Source: J054 sp963850255
GTDB taxonomy: Bacteria > Pseudomonadota > Gammaproteobacteria > Steroidobacterales > GCA-2729495
Direction: 5' to 3'
Length of the DNA: 64,000 bases
Assembly: GCA_963850255.1 (NCBI GenBank)
Contig: CAWKLL010000039.1
Span: 62,001-126,000, forward strand
Shown here: in pieces, positions 56,385 through 64,000 of the stretch
Layout: each line of letters begins with the position of its first letter
How positions within the stretch are numbered: position 1 is the stretch's first letter
Made by a program: the position numbers and the translations under genes
Notes under the pieces: generated by a model
The model's input: only the letters and a program-made list of their open reading frames with translations
The model's database searches: none
Told to the model about the DNA's origin: nothing

Positions 56385-57648
56385 CCGACGGCAGCAAGGG
56401 TTCAAGCAGCGTCATCAGGCGCTGCAGGGCCCCGCGACTGGTAGCGACCGTGTTGCGACCTGCCGCACCGCGCCGGGCTCGCTCCTGCGGATCATTCAGT
56501 AACCGAATCAGCGCCGGTGCCAACGCATCGGCGTCGGGCAGAATTTCCACCGCACCGCTGGCGGCCAGCAATTCGGCGATGTCCAAGGCATTGAAATTGT
56601 GCGGGCCGGTTAGTGCAGCCACGCCCAGGCTGGCAGGCTCAAGCAGGTTATGGCCACCGATGGGCACCAGGCTACCGGCCACAAAGGCGACATCCGCAGC
56701 CGGGTAAAACAAGGTCAGCTCGCCCATGCTGTCGCCCAGAAATACCTGCGATTTCTCGCTACAACGCGCACCGCTGCTGCGTGTAACAAACGGCATGCCG
56801 GCACGTTCCAACTGTGCTGCTACGCCTGGAAAACGCTCGGGGTGTCGCGGAACCCATAGCAACAGGGCGCGGGGGTTTCGTGTCAGCACCGCGCGGTGAG
56901 CGACCAGAATGGCCTGCTCTTCCTCAATATGGGTGCTGGCAGCGATCCAGACCGGGCGATCAGGCGCATGCAGAAGACGAAACTCGCGTCCGCGCGATTC
57001 AAGGTCCACCGGCAGCGCAAAATCGAACTTGATGTTGCCGGTCACGTGAGTGCGTTCAGGACTGGCGCCAAGGGAACGAAAACGAGCGGCATCGGCCTCG
57101 GTCTGCGCAGCGATAAATATGCCATGCGACAGGGTTTCTTTGAACAGCTTGAGCATGCGCTGGTAACGACCCACGGAAGTGGCCGAGACGCGCGCGCTGG
57201 CCAAAACCAGCGGTACCTGGCGCTGGCCGCACTCATGATAGAGATTTGGCCAAAGCTCGGTTTCCATAATGATCGCAATGCTTGGCCTGGCCCAGTCGAA
57301 AAAACGCCGCACTGCGCCAGCCTGATCGTAGGGCAGATAGCTGTGCACGACCCGGTCGCCGAACAAGTCGCGAACTCGCGCGGACCCGGTGGGCGTCATG
57401 GTGGTGATTACCAGGGGCACCTCGGGATGACGCTCCAGCAACAGCTCAACCAATGCTGAGGCCGCCTGCACCTCGCCCACCGACACTGCATGCACCCAGA
57501 TACTCGAGCATGACAAGCGCGGCATGCCAAAGCCGAAGCGCTCGCCGATACGTCGACGATAGCCGGGGCTGCTAAGACTGCGCCAGTACAGGTGCACCAA
57601 CAGCAACGGCGTCAGCAAATAGGTAAGCAGTGCGTAGAGCGGACGCAC
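56374..57648 (-). CDS. waaA: WaaA (KdtA), Kdo transferase
   Basis: Adds Kdo to lipid A precursor at the inner membrane's cytoplasmic face. The 424-residue product has an N-terminal membrane anchor (YALLTYLLTPLLLVHLYWRS), WVHAVSVGEVQAASALV, IIMETELWPNLYHECG, and the C-terminal donor-binding GGHNLLEPASLGVAALTGPH. It follows hldE by 8 bases, so the two core-LPS genes are probably cotranscribed. Confidence 0.95.
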   Translation of the reverse strand: MRPLYALLTYLLTPLLLVHLYWRSLSSPGYRRRIGERFGFGMPRLSCSSIWVHAVSVGEVQAASALVELLLERHPEVPLVITTMTPTGSARVRDLFGDRVVHSYLPYDQAGAVRRFFDWARPSIAIIMETELWPNLYHECGQRQVPLVLASARVSATSVGRYQRMLKLFKETLSHGIFIAAQTEADAARFRSLGASPERTHVTGNIKFDFALPVDLESRGREFRLLHAPDRPVWIAASTHIEEEQAILVAHRAVLTRNPRALLLWVPRHPERFPGVAAQLERAGMPFVTRSSGARCSEKSQVFLGDSMGELTLFYPAADVAFVAGSLVPIGGHNLLEPASLGVAALTGPHNFNALDIAELLAASGAVEILPDADALAPALIRLLNDPQERARRGAAGRNTVATSRGALQRLMTLLEPLLPSATC

Positions 57649-57656
57649 GACGTTGA

Positions 57657-59084
57657 TCAGGACAGCTTGCGCAGGGCTTCGATCAAAGCCGAGGTAGAGC
57701 GCCCTTCCTTGAAACTCAGAACCTCGACCGTGCCGCCGTTGGCCAGCACGGCTTCACTACCGGCTATTTGGTCCGGACGATAATCACCGCCCTTGACCAG
57801 CACGTCGGGCAGCACCGAGGCGATCAAGTCCGCCGGCGTGTCCTCGCCAAACGGCACCACCCAGTCCACCGAAGCCAGACCGGCGAGCACGGCCATACGG
57901 TCCTCAAGAGGATTAACGGGCCGGCCGGCACCTTTCAGGCGAGTTACAGAAGCATCGTCGTTGACTGCCACCAGTAGTCGATCACCGCGCGCCTTGGCTT
58001 CTTCGAGATACGCTACGTGGCCGGTGTGCAGGATATCGAAGCAGCCGTTGGTCATCACTACACGTTCGCCACGGGTACGCGCTTCGGTGGCGACCAGGAC
58101 CGCTTCCTCGCGGCTGAGCATGCCGCCGCCACCCTGGCCATGCTCGTGCAAAGCCAGTCGCAACTCAGACGGGGTAACGGAGGCGACACCAATTTTTCTG
58201 ACCACCAGGCCGGCAGCCAGATTCGCCAGTGCTGCGGCACTGGCAAGCGGCATGCCAGCGGCGATGCCTGCTGCCAGCGCTGCAATGACGGTATCGCCGG
58301 CACCGGTCACATCGAAGACTTCGCGCGCGCGGGCCGGCAGTATCGTCGCCGCGTCCTGTTGGTCGATGACCAGCATACCGCGCTCACTTAAGGTGACTAC
58401 CAGACCGTCTAATCGCAGATCAGCACGCAAATGACGCGCGCGCTGCAACAAGTCTTTGTCGTCACTGGCAACTCCGACCACGGCCTCAAACTCTGCCAAA
58501 TTAGGGGTTAGCAGGGTAGCGCCGGAATAGCGGGCAAAATCCGTACCCTTCGGGTCAACCAGCACTGGCACGGACTGCGCCCTGCAGGCGGCGATAAAGT
58601 CACTCACGGCGTGCAGCGTACCTTTGGCGTAGTCACTCAATACACAGGCACCCACGCCAGCCAGCTGCGCTTGCACGACCTGCCCCAGGGGCTCGACTTC
58701 CGCCGGGGTGTAGGCATCTTCCATGTCCAGGCGAATCAATTGCTGATTGCGGCTCAGTACACGCAGCTTGGTAATGGTCGGTCGACCCGCAGCATGTACC
58801 GCTGCCAGCTCGATACCCAGCAGTTTCAGGGTCTCCTGCAGGCGGACGGCATTGGCGTCGTCGCCGATCACGCCGGCCAGCACCGTACCGGCGCCAAGGC
58901 TGGCGAGGTTTACGGCTACGTTTGCCGCTCCACCGGCGCGTGCTTGTGCAGCTGTGACCCGAACCACGGGTACCGGGGCTTCCGGGGAAATGCGCGAGGT
59001 GGCGCCGAACCAGTACTCGTCCAGCATCAGATCGCCTGCCACCAGCACTCTGACGGAGGAAAAATCCGGAACCGTGAGACTCAT
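57657..59084 (-). CDS. hldE: HldE, bifunctional heptose 7-phosphate kinase/1-phosphate adenylyltransferase
   Basis: Makes ADP-heptose for the LPS inner core. The 475-residue product has two domains: a ribokinase-type kinase (1 to about 320) with VLVAGDLMLDEYWFG, GGAANVAVNLASLG and VTGAGDTVIAALAAG, and a cytidylyltransferase-fold domain (about 340-475) with VMTNGCFDILHTGHVAYLEE. The Asp in the GAGD motif is the kinase base. Upstream is the nrd hairpin region, downstream waaA. Confidence 0.95.
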   Translation of the reverse strand: MSLTVPDFSSVRVLVAGDLMLDEYWFGATSRISPEAPVPVVRVTAAQARAGGAANVAVNLASLGAGTVLAGVIGDDANAVRLQETLKLLGIELAAVHAAGRPTITKLRVLSRNQQLIRLDMEDAYTPAEVEPLGQVVQAQLAGVGACVLSDYAKGTLHAVSDFIAACRAQSVPVLVDPKGTDFARYSGATLLTPNLAEFEAVVGVASDDKDLLQRARHLRADLRLDGLVVTLSERGMLVIDQQDAATILPARAREVFDVTGAGDTVIAALAAGIAAGMPLASAAALANLAAGLVVRKIGVASVTPSELRLALHEHGQGGGGMLSREEAVLVATEARTRGERVVMTNGCFDILHTGHVAYLEEAKARGDRLLVAVNDDASVTRLKGAGRPVNPLEDRMAVLAGLASVDWVVPFGEDTPADLIASVLPDVLVKGGDYRPDQIAGSEAVLANGGTVEVLSFKEGRSTSALIEALRKLS

Positions 59085-59114
59085 TAGTCGCCCGCGTGCG
59101 GCCTTAACGGCGGC

Positions 59115-59152
59115 GATACTAGCACAGGGGCCAATTATGCCCCGCCAGTATC
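59115..59152 (-). terminator. Long stem-loop between nrdJ companion gene and hldE
   Basis: On the minus strand GATACTGGCGGGGC pairs with GCCCC-TGT-GCTAGTATC (6 + 3 + 5 pairs, two of them G-U or the like, one 3-base bulge) around a loop of about 6 bases. No U tract follows, so it is a possible Rho-type end or RNA-stability element rather than a sure intrinsic terminator. Confidence 0.45.
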
Positions 59153-59155
59153 AGG

Positions 59156-59869
59156 CTAACCGCACTTGGATTCGCCGCAATTAAGGCAAGTCATGCAGCC
59201 ATCCATCATTACCACCGAGGTTACGCTGCATTTGCCGCACAGCTGGGCGCCTGCGGGAAACTCGCTGGTGGAAAAAGCATCCTGCTGTTTGCGCTGCTGT
59301 TCGAACTCCTGGCGTTTGCTGTCCACCAGCTTCTGCTGATGCTCATCCAGGGTCGCCGCGGGCAGCAAGCCAATAAACTGCAGATGCTTCTCTACGATAT
59401 GTCCCAGCTCGGCGATGATGGAAGGCATGAACTTGCCACCGGGCTGCCAATAGCCGCCGCGCGGATCAAAAACCGCTTTCAGCTCGTCGACAATGAAAGT
59501 CATGTCGCCGCCCTTGCGGAACACCGCGGACATGATCCGCGTCAAGGCAACAATCCATTGATAATGATCGAGATTCTTCGAGTTGATGAAAATCTCAAAC
59601 GGCCTGCGCGCCTCAAACTCGGTGTCCGGATTCAAAATAAGATCGTTGATGGTTACATACATGGCGTGATCGGAAACCGGCGTCTTCACCTTGTAGGTTG
59701 AACCGCGCAACATCTCCGGCCGCTCAAGCTTCTCGTGCATGCGCACCACTTTGCCGTCGTTGCTGGTCTCCACGACCGGCGCTGGTATTTTTGCAACCCG
59801 TTCTTCTGCCTGACTATCGGTCTCAACACGGTAGTCGACGATACGCTGGGAAATTACGATTTCAGCCAT
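59156..59869 (-). CDS. nrdJb: Class II ribonucleotide reductase companion protein (NrdJ C-terminal/TSCPD type)
   Basis: A 237-residue protein matching the part that in single-chain NrdJ follows the catalytic barrel. The middle (RPFEIFINSKNLDHYQW, FMPSIIAELGHIVEKHL) resembles the TSCPD-type domain; the C-terminus is Cys-rich: CGKCSVTSVV, then CMTCLNCGESKCG, giving two CxxC-like pairs that could bind metal or relay electrons to the active site. It follows nrdJ by 50 bases on the same strand, so the reductase is split over two genes. The exact biochemical role of the fragment is inferred. Confidence 0.82.
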   Translation of the reverse strand: MAEIVISQRIVDYRVETDSQAEERVAKIPAPVVETSNDGKVVRMHEKLERPEMLRGSTYKVKTPVSDHAMYVTINDLILNPDTEFEARRPFEIFINSKNLDHYQWIVALTRIMSAVFRKGGDMTFIVDELKAVFDPRGGYWQPGGKFMPSIIAELGHIVEKHLQFIGLLPAATLDEHQQKLVDSKRQEFEQQRKQQDAFSTSEFPAGAQLCGKCSVTSVVMMDGCMTCLNCGESKCG

Positions 59870-59919
59870 GATGCTTCTCTAAAATTATTTAAGCAGGGCC
59901 AACGGACCCGCCGCTATTC

Positions 59920-62900
59920 CTAAAACTTGCCGTAGTAGCCTTCCTTGAGGGCATCGAAGAGATTGGCGGCAGTATGAACCTCGCCGTCATATTCAAGCTC
60001 TTCATCACCGCGCAGGGAAACCTCCTTGCCATCTTCAAGCACGAACGTATACGTAGTGCTTTTCAGATCCTGCTCTTTGACCAGCACACCCTGGTGTGCC
60101 TCCGGATTAAAACGGAAAGTGGTACAACCTTTCAGACCCTTCTCGTGCGCATACAGGTAAATATCCTTGAACTGCTCATAAGGAAATTCTGTGGGCACAT
60201 TGGCCGTCTTGGAGATGGAGGAATCGACCCATTTCTGAGCCGCCGCCTGAATATCGACATGCTGACGCGGCGAGACATCGTCGGCGGCAACAAAATATTC
60301 CGGCAATTGCTCGTCGGCCTTTTCGCTGACGGGCATGGCGCGCGCATTAATTAATTCACGATAAGCCAGCAGTTCAAAAGAGAAAACGTCGACCTTCTCT
60401 TTGCTCTTGCGGCCTTCGCGAATCACATTGCGGAAATAGTGATGCGCGAAGCTGGGCTCGATGCCATTGCTGGCATTGTTGGCCAGCGACAGCGAAATGG
60501 TTCCGGTCGGCGCTATAGAGCTATGGTGGCTAAAGCGCGCACCCGTGCGTTCAAGATCTTTAACTAATTCCGGTGCAACCTCGGCAACCCGCTGCATATA
60601 GCGGCTGTAACGTGCATGCAGAATCCGCCCGGGAATGCGATCGCCAACCTTCCAGCCATCTTCTGCCATCTCCGGCCGGCGCCGCAGCATCTCGGCCGTA
60701 ACGCGGAATTCTTCCAGCATGATGGGTGCCGGGCCTTTCTCAAGAGCCAGGTCCAGAGCCGTTTCCCAGCCGGCCACGGCCAGTTCCCGTGCGACTGTCT
60801 CAGTGAACTCTATCGACGCTTCCGAGCCGTACTGCATACGCAGCATGGTGAGCGTGGAACCAAGCCCGAGAAAACCCATGCCGTGGCGACGTTTGCGGTA
60901 GATCTCCTCGCGCTGACCCTCCAGCGGCAAACCATTGATCTCAACCACGTTGTCCAGCATCCGCGTGAACACCTTGACGACTTTGCGGAACTCTTCCCAA
61001 TCGAAAGCGCTGCGCTCAGTAAATGCGTTGCCGACAAACTTGGTCAGGTTTACCGAGCCCAGCAGGCAAGATCCGTAAGGCGGCAAAGGCTGCTCACCAC
61101 AATTATGCGCATGCAATCCGTTTGCATCGAAACTATGCATGCCTGGCACCTGGCAGTCATAGACCTTCTCGCTGCCATCCGCACTCAGCGACTTGACCCG
61201 GGCAACAAATCTTTCGCTGGCCTCACGCACAGACGCGTGTTCAAGCATTTGTGTCAGGGCCGCAGATTTTTTGTCGCAGTTGAAGCCAATCAGATCGGCG
61301 AATCGGGCCAGGCTACGGCCGCTGATCCATAAGCAGGTTGCGGTCACCGCCGAATAGCGCAGACCACTACGGCGGGTAAGAATACCCAGGCGCAGCAACA
61401 TGCGCTGGAGCGCGACAACATCCTCTTCTGGCCCAGCGGTATAGCGAATAGCCGGGCCGGCATCGCCCTCCACGGTAAGCTCAGCGCGCAATTCAAAGCA
61501 GGCTTGCAGATAACCCTGATAAAAATCGCTGGACGCCCGCTCCACCGCCGGCGTAACCAACTCGGCGCTATCGATCAGACCGAGCTCCTGCACGGCACCA
61601 GCCAGCCAGGGTAACGACAAGTTGTACTGACCCTGTTCGACCTGTTCCTGCCAAGCCAGCTGCGTGGTGGTCGGAGCAATTTCACGCGCTGCGTTCAGCG
61701 CCGAAGCCATAATCGACTGGCTATCATCGGTCAACGGCGTATAAGGCGCGTTTGCCACCACCGGGTGACGCGGCACAGACAAGCTGACGGAGTCGGCGTC
61801 GAGCTTGCCGCCACTGGCTTTGATTAAACCAAGCAGATAGCCAGTTTCGCGGCCGAACGCCGAAGCACCCTGCCAATAGCTATGCTGGCGATGATCCTGC
61901 AGCAGCACACGGTCACCCGGGGCCAGGTCTCCGGCCGCACACCACTCGGTTTCAGTCCGGCTATCAGTAAAACGTAACACCCGCCGGAGACGATGATCGG
62001 CGGTCAGACGCAACGCGTAACCGGCCGCCGTTTCCAGGCGCAGCACCGGCTTGGTCGCGGTCTTGAAAAAGCCCTCGGCGCCCGATTCCCAGGGCTGGCC
62101 ATCCACCAGGGCAGTGAAGGCCTTACCCTCCAGGTCGGCGACCTGTTGCGGCCCGGCTGCGGTATGCACCCAGGTGTCCGCCGTGACGCATGGGTTGGTT
62201 GCGCGGATGTTTTCCACGAACCAGTTATTGTTCATCTCGTTAACACGGTCCACCAGCACAAAGCCGGGCTCGGCAAAATCGTAGGTGGAACTCATGATCA
62301 GATCCCACAGCCGCCGGGCCGGAATCTTTTTGTAAATCTGGCAGGCCGTCTGGCCGGCCTCGTTGCAGATATAGCCTTCGGTTACGGGCCAGTCGCGCCA
62401 CACAACCTGTTCGCTGTCTTCAAGGTCTATGCCACCCTGCTCCATCTGCCGATTGTCGATGGGAAAAACCAGTGGCCACTCGTCGTCGGCCTTGACCGCG
62501 TGGATGAAATCGTCGGTCACCAGCAGGGAAAGATTGAATTGGCGTAAACGACCATCCTCGCGTTTGGCGCAAATAAAGTCGGGGACATCCGGGTGATTGA
62601 CGTCGAAGGTACCCATCTGCGCACCGCGCCGGCCGCCAGCCGAAGACACGGTGAAACACATCTTGTCGTAAATATCCATGAAAGACAGCGGTCCGGACGT
62701 ATAGGCGCCGGCACCCGATACATAGGCACCCTTCGGACGCAGGGTGGAAAATTCGTAACCGATACCGCAGCCGGCTTTCAGGGTCAGTCCGGCCTCATGC
62801 ACTTTGTCGAGAATGTCATGCATCGAATCGCCGATGGAGCCAGACACCGTGCAGTTGATGGTCGAGGTTGCCGGCTTGTGATGGCGGGCTCCGGCGTTGG

Positions 62901-63156
62901 AAATAATTCGCCCGGCCGGCACAGCACCCTGGCGCAATGCCCAAACGAAGGACTCGTACCAGCGCTCACGATCTGCCTCGGCCTCGACATCCGCCAGCGC
63001 CCTGGCCACGCGTTTATAGGTGTCATCCATGGTTTCATCAATGACATCACCGGACTTGGCCTTGAGGCGATATTTTTTGTCCCAAATATCCAGGGAAGCA
63101 TCCTGGAAGCCGATGGTGGCGATTGAACCTTGATTAACCTGCGCTGCGGATTTCAT
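59920..63156 (-). CDS. nrdJ: NrdJ, B12-dependent class II ribonucleotide reductase precursor with intein
   Basis: Reduces ribonucleotides to deoxyribonucleotides using adenosylcobalamin, oxygen-independently. From the ATG at 63156 (MKSAAQVNQGS) the precursor is 1078 residues; a Met at 63204 is less likely because it lies in the terminator-like hairpin. Extein motifs: STINCTVSGS (Cys of the active site), GGRRGAQMG, and ATNP/CGEQPLPPYGSCLLGS across the splice junction with the conserved Asn, Cys and Glu. Removing the intein (residues 323-685) leaves 715 residues. NrdJ C-terminal functions are supplied by the next gene. Confidence 0.94.
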   Translation of the reverse strand: MKSAAQVNQGSIATIGFQDASLDIWDKKYRLKAKSGDVIDETMDDTYKRVARALADVEAEADRERWYESFVWALRQGAVPAGRIISNAGARHHKPATSTINCTVSGSIGDSMHDILDKVHEAGLTLKAGCGIGYEFSTLRPKGAYVSGAGAYTSGPLSFMDIYDKMCFTVSSAGGRRGAQMGTFDVNHPDVPDFICAKREDGRLRQFNLSLLVTDDFIHAVKADDEWPLVFPIDNRQMEQGGIDLEDSEQVVWRDWPVTEGYICNEAGQTACQIYKKIPARRLWDLIMSSTYDFAEPGFVLVDRVNEMNNNWFVENIRATNPCVTADTWVHTAAGPQQVADLEGKAFTALVDGQPWESGAEGFFKTATKPVLRLETAAGYALRLTADHRLRRVLRFTDSRTETEWCAAGDLAPGDRVLLQDHRQHSYWQGASAFGRETGYLLGLIKASGGKLDADSVSLSVPRHPVVANAPYTPLTDDSQSIMASALNAAREIAPTTTQLAWQEQVEQGQYNLSLPWLAGAVQELGLIDSAELVTPAVERASSDFYQGYLQACFELRAELTVEGDAGPAIRYTAGPEEDVVALQRMLLRLGILTRRSGLRYSAVTATCLWISGRSLARFADLIGFNCDKKSAALTQMLEHASVREASERFVARVKSLSADGSEKVYDCQVPGMHSFDANGLHAHNCGEQPLPPYGSCLLGSVNLTKFVGNAFTERSAFDWEEFRKVVKVFTRMLDNVVEINGLPLEGQREEIYRKRRHGMGFLGLGSTLTMLRMQYGSEASIEFTETVARELAVAGWETALDLALEKGPAPIMLEEFRVTAEMLRRRPEMAEDGWKVGDRIPGRILHARYSRYMQRVAEVAPELVKDLERTGARFSHHSSIAPTGTISLSLANNASNGIEPSFAHHYFRNVIREGRKSKEKVDVFSFELLAYRELINARAMPVSEKADEQLPEYFVAADDVSPRQHVDIQAAAQKWVDSSISKTANVPTEFPYEQFKDIYLYAHEKGLKGCTTFRFNPEAHQGVLVKEQDLKSTTYTFVLEDGKEVSLRGDEELEYDGEVHTAANLFDALKEGYYGKF
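61102..62190 (-). mobile_element. NrdJ intein, 363 residues, degenerate LAGLIDADG domain
   Basis: In-frame insertion at the ATNP/CGEQ site of the reductase, a known intein position. Splicing residues: Cys1 (CVTADTWVHT), block B TADH at residues 63-66, block F YDCQVPGMHSFDANG (about 344-358), penultimate His and terminal Asn (HAHN), and Cys+1 in CGEQ. Two LAGLIDADG-like motifs are seen, YLLGLIKASGG (118-128) and FYQGYLQACFE (223-233), but both lack the acidic residue needed for cleavage. Confidence 0.9.
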
Positions 63157-63428
63157 TGCGACACTTTTCCCCGAACGTTGCAAAACCCGGCCTGCGCCGG
63201 GCATCGACCCCTACGCGGGTGCTGGGATAACCCGGCTCCCGCCCCCTTTTCACCGGGCAAGTAGCTCCCTTGGCCAAAAAGCGGGTCGCGAAAACCCGTG
63301 GCCGATACTACGGTCTGATGAAAAGTGCCGGCACAAGATGTTGTACCGACGCCGTCTAGGTTATGTCTACAGTTCGCGCCTGTCAAGATCCGGCTGACAA
63401 GTGGTCAGCGCTACTAAATACATAAAAA
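63157..63428 (-). promoter_or_regulatory. Structured leader of nrdJ (candidate cis-regulatory RNA)
   Basis: About 270 nt between the predicted transcript start and the nrdJ ATG. Visible helices on the minus strand: GGTACAA-CATC-TTGTGCC (63332-63349 region), a nested GGCC/GGCC with CGGGT/ACCCG, and CCCGGC-GCAG-GCCGGG. The last is followed by TTTT. No cobalamin riboswitch core is recognisable. A class called the nrdJ RNA motif has been reported in front of nrdJ genes; I cannot test the match. Confidence 0.55.
63182..63201 (-). terminator. Terminator-like hairpin just before nrdJ
   Basis: Minus strand CCCGGC-GCAG-GCCGGG (6-bp perfect stem, 4-base loop) followed by TTTTG, 25 bases before the nrdJ ATG. 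Position suggests an attenuator of the leader; the short U run makes it weak. Confidence 0.5.
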
Positions 63429-63435
63429 ACAGTTA

Positions 63436-63463
63436 CTTATACTATATCCTCACGAACTGACAA
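63436..63463 (-). promoter_or_regulatory. Probable nrdJ promoter
   Basis: Minus strand: TTGTCA at 63458-63463, 16-base spacer, TATAAG at 63436-63441, each five of six to consensus. A second candidate with perfect TTGACA at about 63385 has a weak -10 (TAACCT). The A/T-rich stretch 63420-63475 stands out from the GC-rich surroundings. Confidence 0.6.
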
Positions 63464-63464
63464 G

Positions 63465-63760
63465 AAAAATATTTTTACGCAGAGACGATTCCCACCGAGC
63501 GGCCTAACCACAATATCTTGTAGTCAGCTTATCCACCCCCAACCCCCCGTTTTTACCCAGTTTATTCAGCATTTGTTCACAGCCGGCAGGCGCTGGGCCG
63601 GTCAACGCATCAGGGCGCCGCTGCGACCTTTCGCGCCCGAAGCGCATCCAAGCAACACATCTATGCGCTGCAGCGGCGACGATTAGCCCACGAAATCGGG
63701 CTATCATCCGCCGCTTGCTGCGGTACGAATTCCGTCTAATACGGCCTATAAGGTAATTCC
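63465..63760. other. Divergent intergenic region between nrdJ promoter and the protease gene
   Basis: About 300 bases without a supported gene. It holds the NrdR-like site, a DnaA-box-like TTATCCACC at 63529-63537 (8 of 9 to TTATCCACA), C-rich tracts, and near 63740-63750 the sequence TATAAGGT before the protease ATG, where AAGGT may be the ribosome site. Confidence 0.5.
63508..63523. promoter_or_regulatory. NrdR-box-like site
   Basis: CCACAATATCTTGTAG matches the palindromic NrdR consensus ACACAATATATTGTGT at 12 of 16 positions, including the central ACAATAT and TTGT. It lies about 45 bases upstream of the nrdJ -35. A second, poorer site (11 of 16) is at 63331-63346, but that palindrome also forms an RNA hairpin in the leader. 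Known NrdR boxes usually occur as close pairs; no partner at one to three turns is seen. Confidence 0.4.
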
Positions 63761-64000
63761 ATGAAATACCCGATACTGCGCGGCGCCGCCCTGGTTTGCG
63801 GCCTGCTATTGACCCTCAACGCTCCTGCCCAATTGCCCGCCAAGGTCGGCGACCAACCGGTGCCCAGCCTGGCGCCGCTGGTAAAAGACGTGTCGCCCGC
63901 GGTGGTCAATATCGCCACTCAGGGCACCGTCGACGCACCTCAGAACCCGCTGATGCAGGACCCGTTTTTCCGGCGCTTTTTCGGCGTACCCGATGAGAAT
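63761..64000 (+). CDS. DegP/DegQ-type (HtrA) periplasmic serine protease, N-terminal part
   Basis: Only the first 80 residues are inside the window, running off the end without a stop. A signal peptide (YPILRGAALVCGLLLTLNAPA) is followed by the HtrA N-terminal region VPSLAPLVKDVSPAVVNIAT and the loop MQDPFFRRFFGVP, typical of DegQ/MucD-like proteases. The catalytic His, Asp, Ser and the PDZ domains lie beyond the window, so activity and exact subgroup cannot be judged. Confidence 0.85.
   Translation, partial: MKYPILRGAALVCGLLLTLNAPAQLPAKVGDQPVPSLAPLVKDVSPAVVNIATQGTVDAPQNPLMQDPFFRRFFGVPDEN

Noticed and set aside
63157..63428. Cobalamin riboswitch before nrdJ
   Set aside because: GGTGAAA-like and CCCGC-like pieces occur, but the conserved B12-box and GCCACTG core elements could not be found in order. 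Kept only as an unspecified structured leader.

Overview
The window is a block of Gammaproteobacterial core chromosome. Class-level evidence is strong: gene order mraZ-rsmH-ftsL-ftsI-murE-murF-mraY-murD-ftsW with rnpB and rsmI upstream, petABC-sspA-sspB, and murA/ibaG beside yrbG-kdsD-kdsC-lptCAB-rpoN-hpf-ptsN-rapZ. MurE carries the meso-DAP motif DNPR, and LPS genes (kdsD, kdsC, lptABC, waaA, hldE) show a Gram-negative envelope. The order or family cannot be fixed from sequence reading alone; a free-living, aerobic, PPi-using marine or soil lineage fits. I see no tRNA, insertion sequence, prophage or CRISPR array.

Layout. 1-10.0 kb: division/cell wall (dcw) operon on the minus strand, driven by a clear sigma70 promoter with three MraZ boxes. 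10.3-11.6 kb: RNase P RNA and rsmI. 11.6-13.9 kb: lpoA and yraN. 13.9-17.7 kb: sspB, sspA and cytochrome bc1 (petC, petB, petA). 17.9-19.4 kb: murA, ibaG. 19.4-27.1 kb: yrbG through rapZ (Kdo synthesis, LPS transport, sigma54, PTS-Ntr). 27.2-31.8 kb: mgtE, patatin lipase, exported peroxiredoxin, nucleotide-transporter-like protein. 31.9-38.9 kb: sugar-phosphate operon tkt-gap-pgk-glycerate kinase-pyk. 39.0-41.6 kb: metK-ahcY. 41.7-47.2 kb: cpdA, TraB/GumN protein, rubredoxin, LON-domain protein, mpl, a small membrane protein, rnd. 47.2-51.5 kb: adk, then PPi-dependent phosphofructokinase and H+-pumping pyrophosphatase. 51.5-56.4 kb: a PAS-GGDEF-EAL protein, a PCMT-family methyltransferase, tolC. 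56.4-59.1 kb: waaA and hldE. 59.2-63.2 kb: a split class II (B12-dependent) ribonucleotide reductase whose large subunit holds an intein. 63.8 kb to end: start of a DegP/DegQ-type protease.

Things that stand out. (1) Five single-base frameshifts interrupt housekeeping genes (mraZ, adk, pfp, hppA twice). Each is repaired by removing one base, four of the five lie within 3.5 kb, and essential genes are hit, so errors in the assembled sequence are more likely than decay. (2) The NrdJ intein of 363 residues keeps its splicing residues but both LAGLIDADG-like motifs lack the catalytic acid. (3) The nrdJ leader of about 270 nt is rich in stem-loops, ends in a terminator-like hairpin next to the start codon, and has NrdR-box-like sites. 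(4) pfp and hppA lie in tandem as a pyrophosphate energy module. I did not find a clearly new multi-gene system; the nrd locus is the best candidate for something undescribed.
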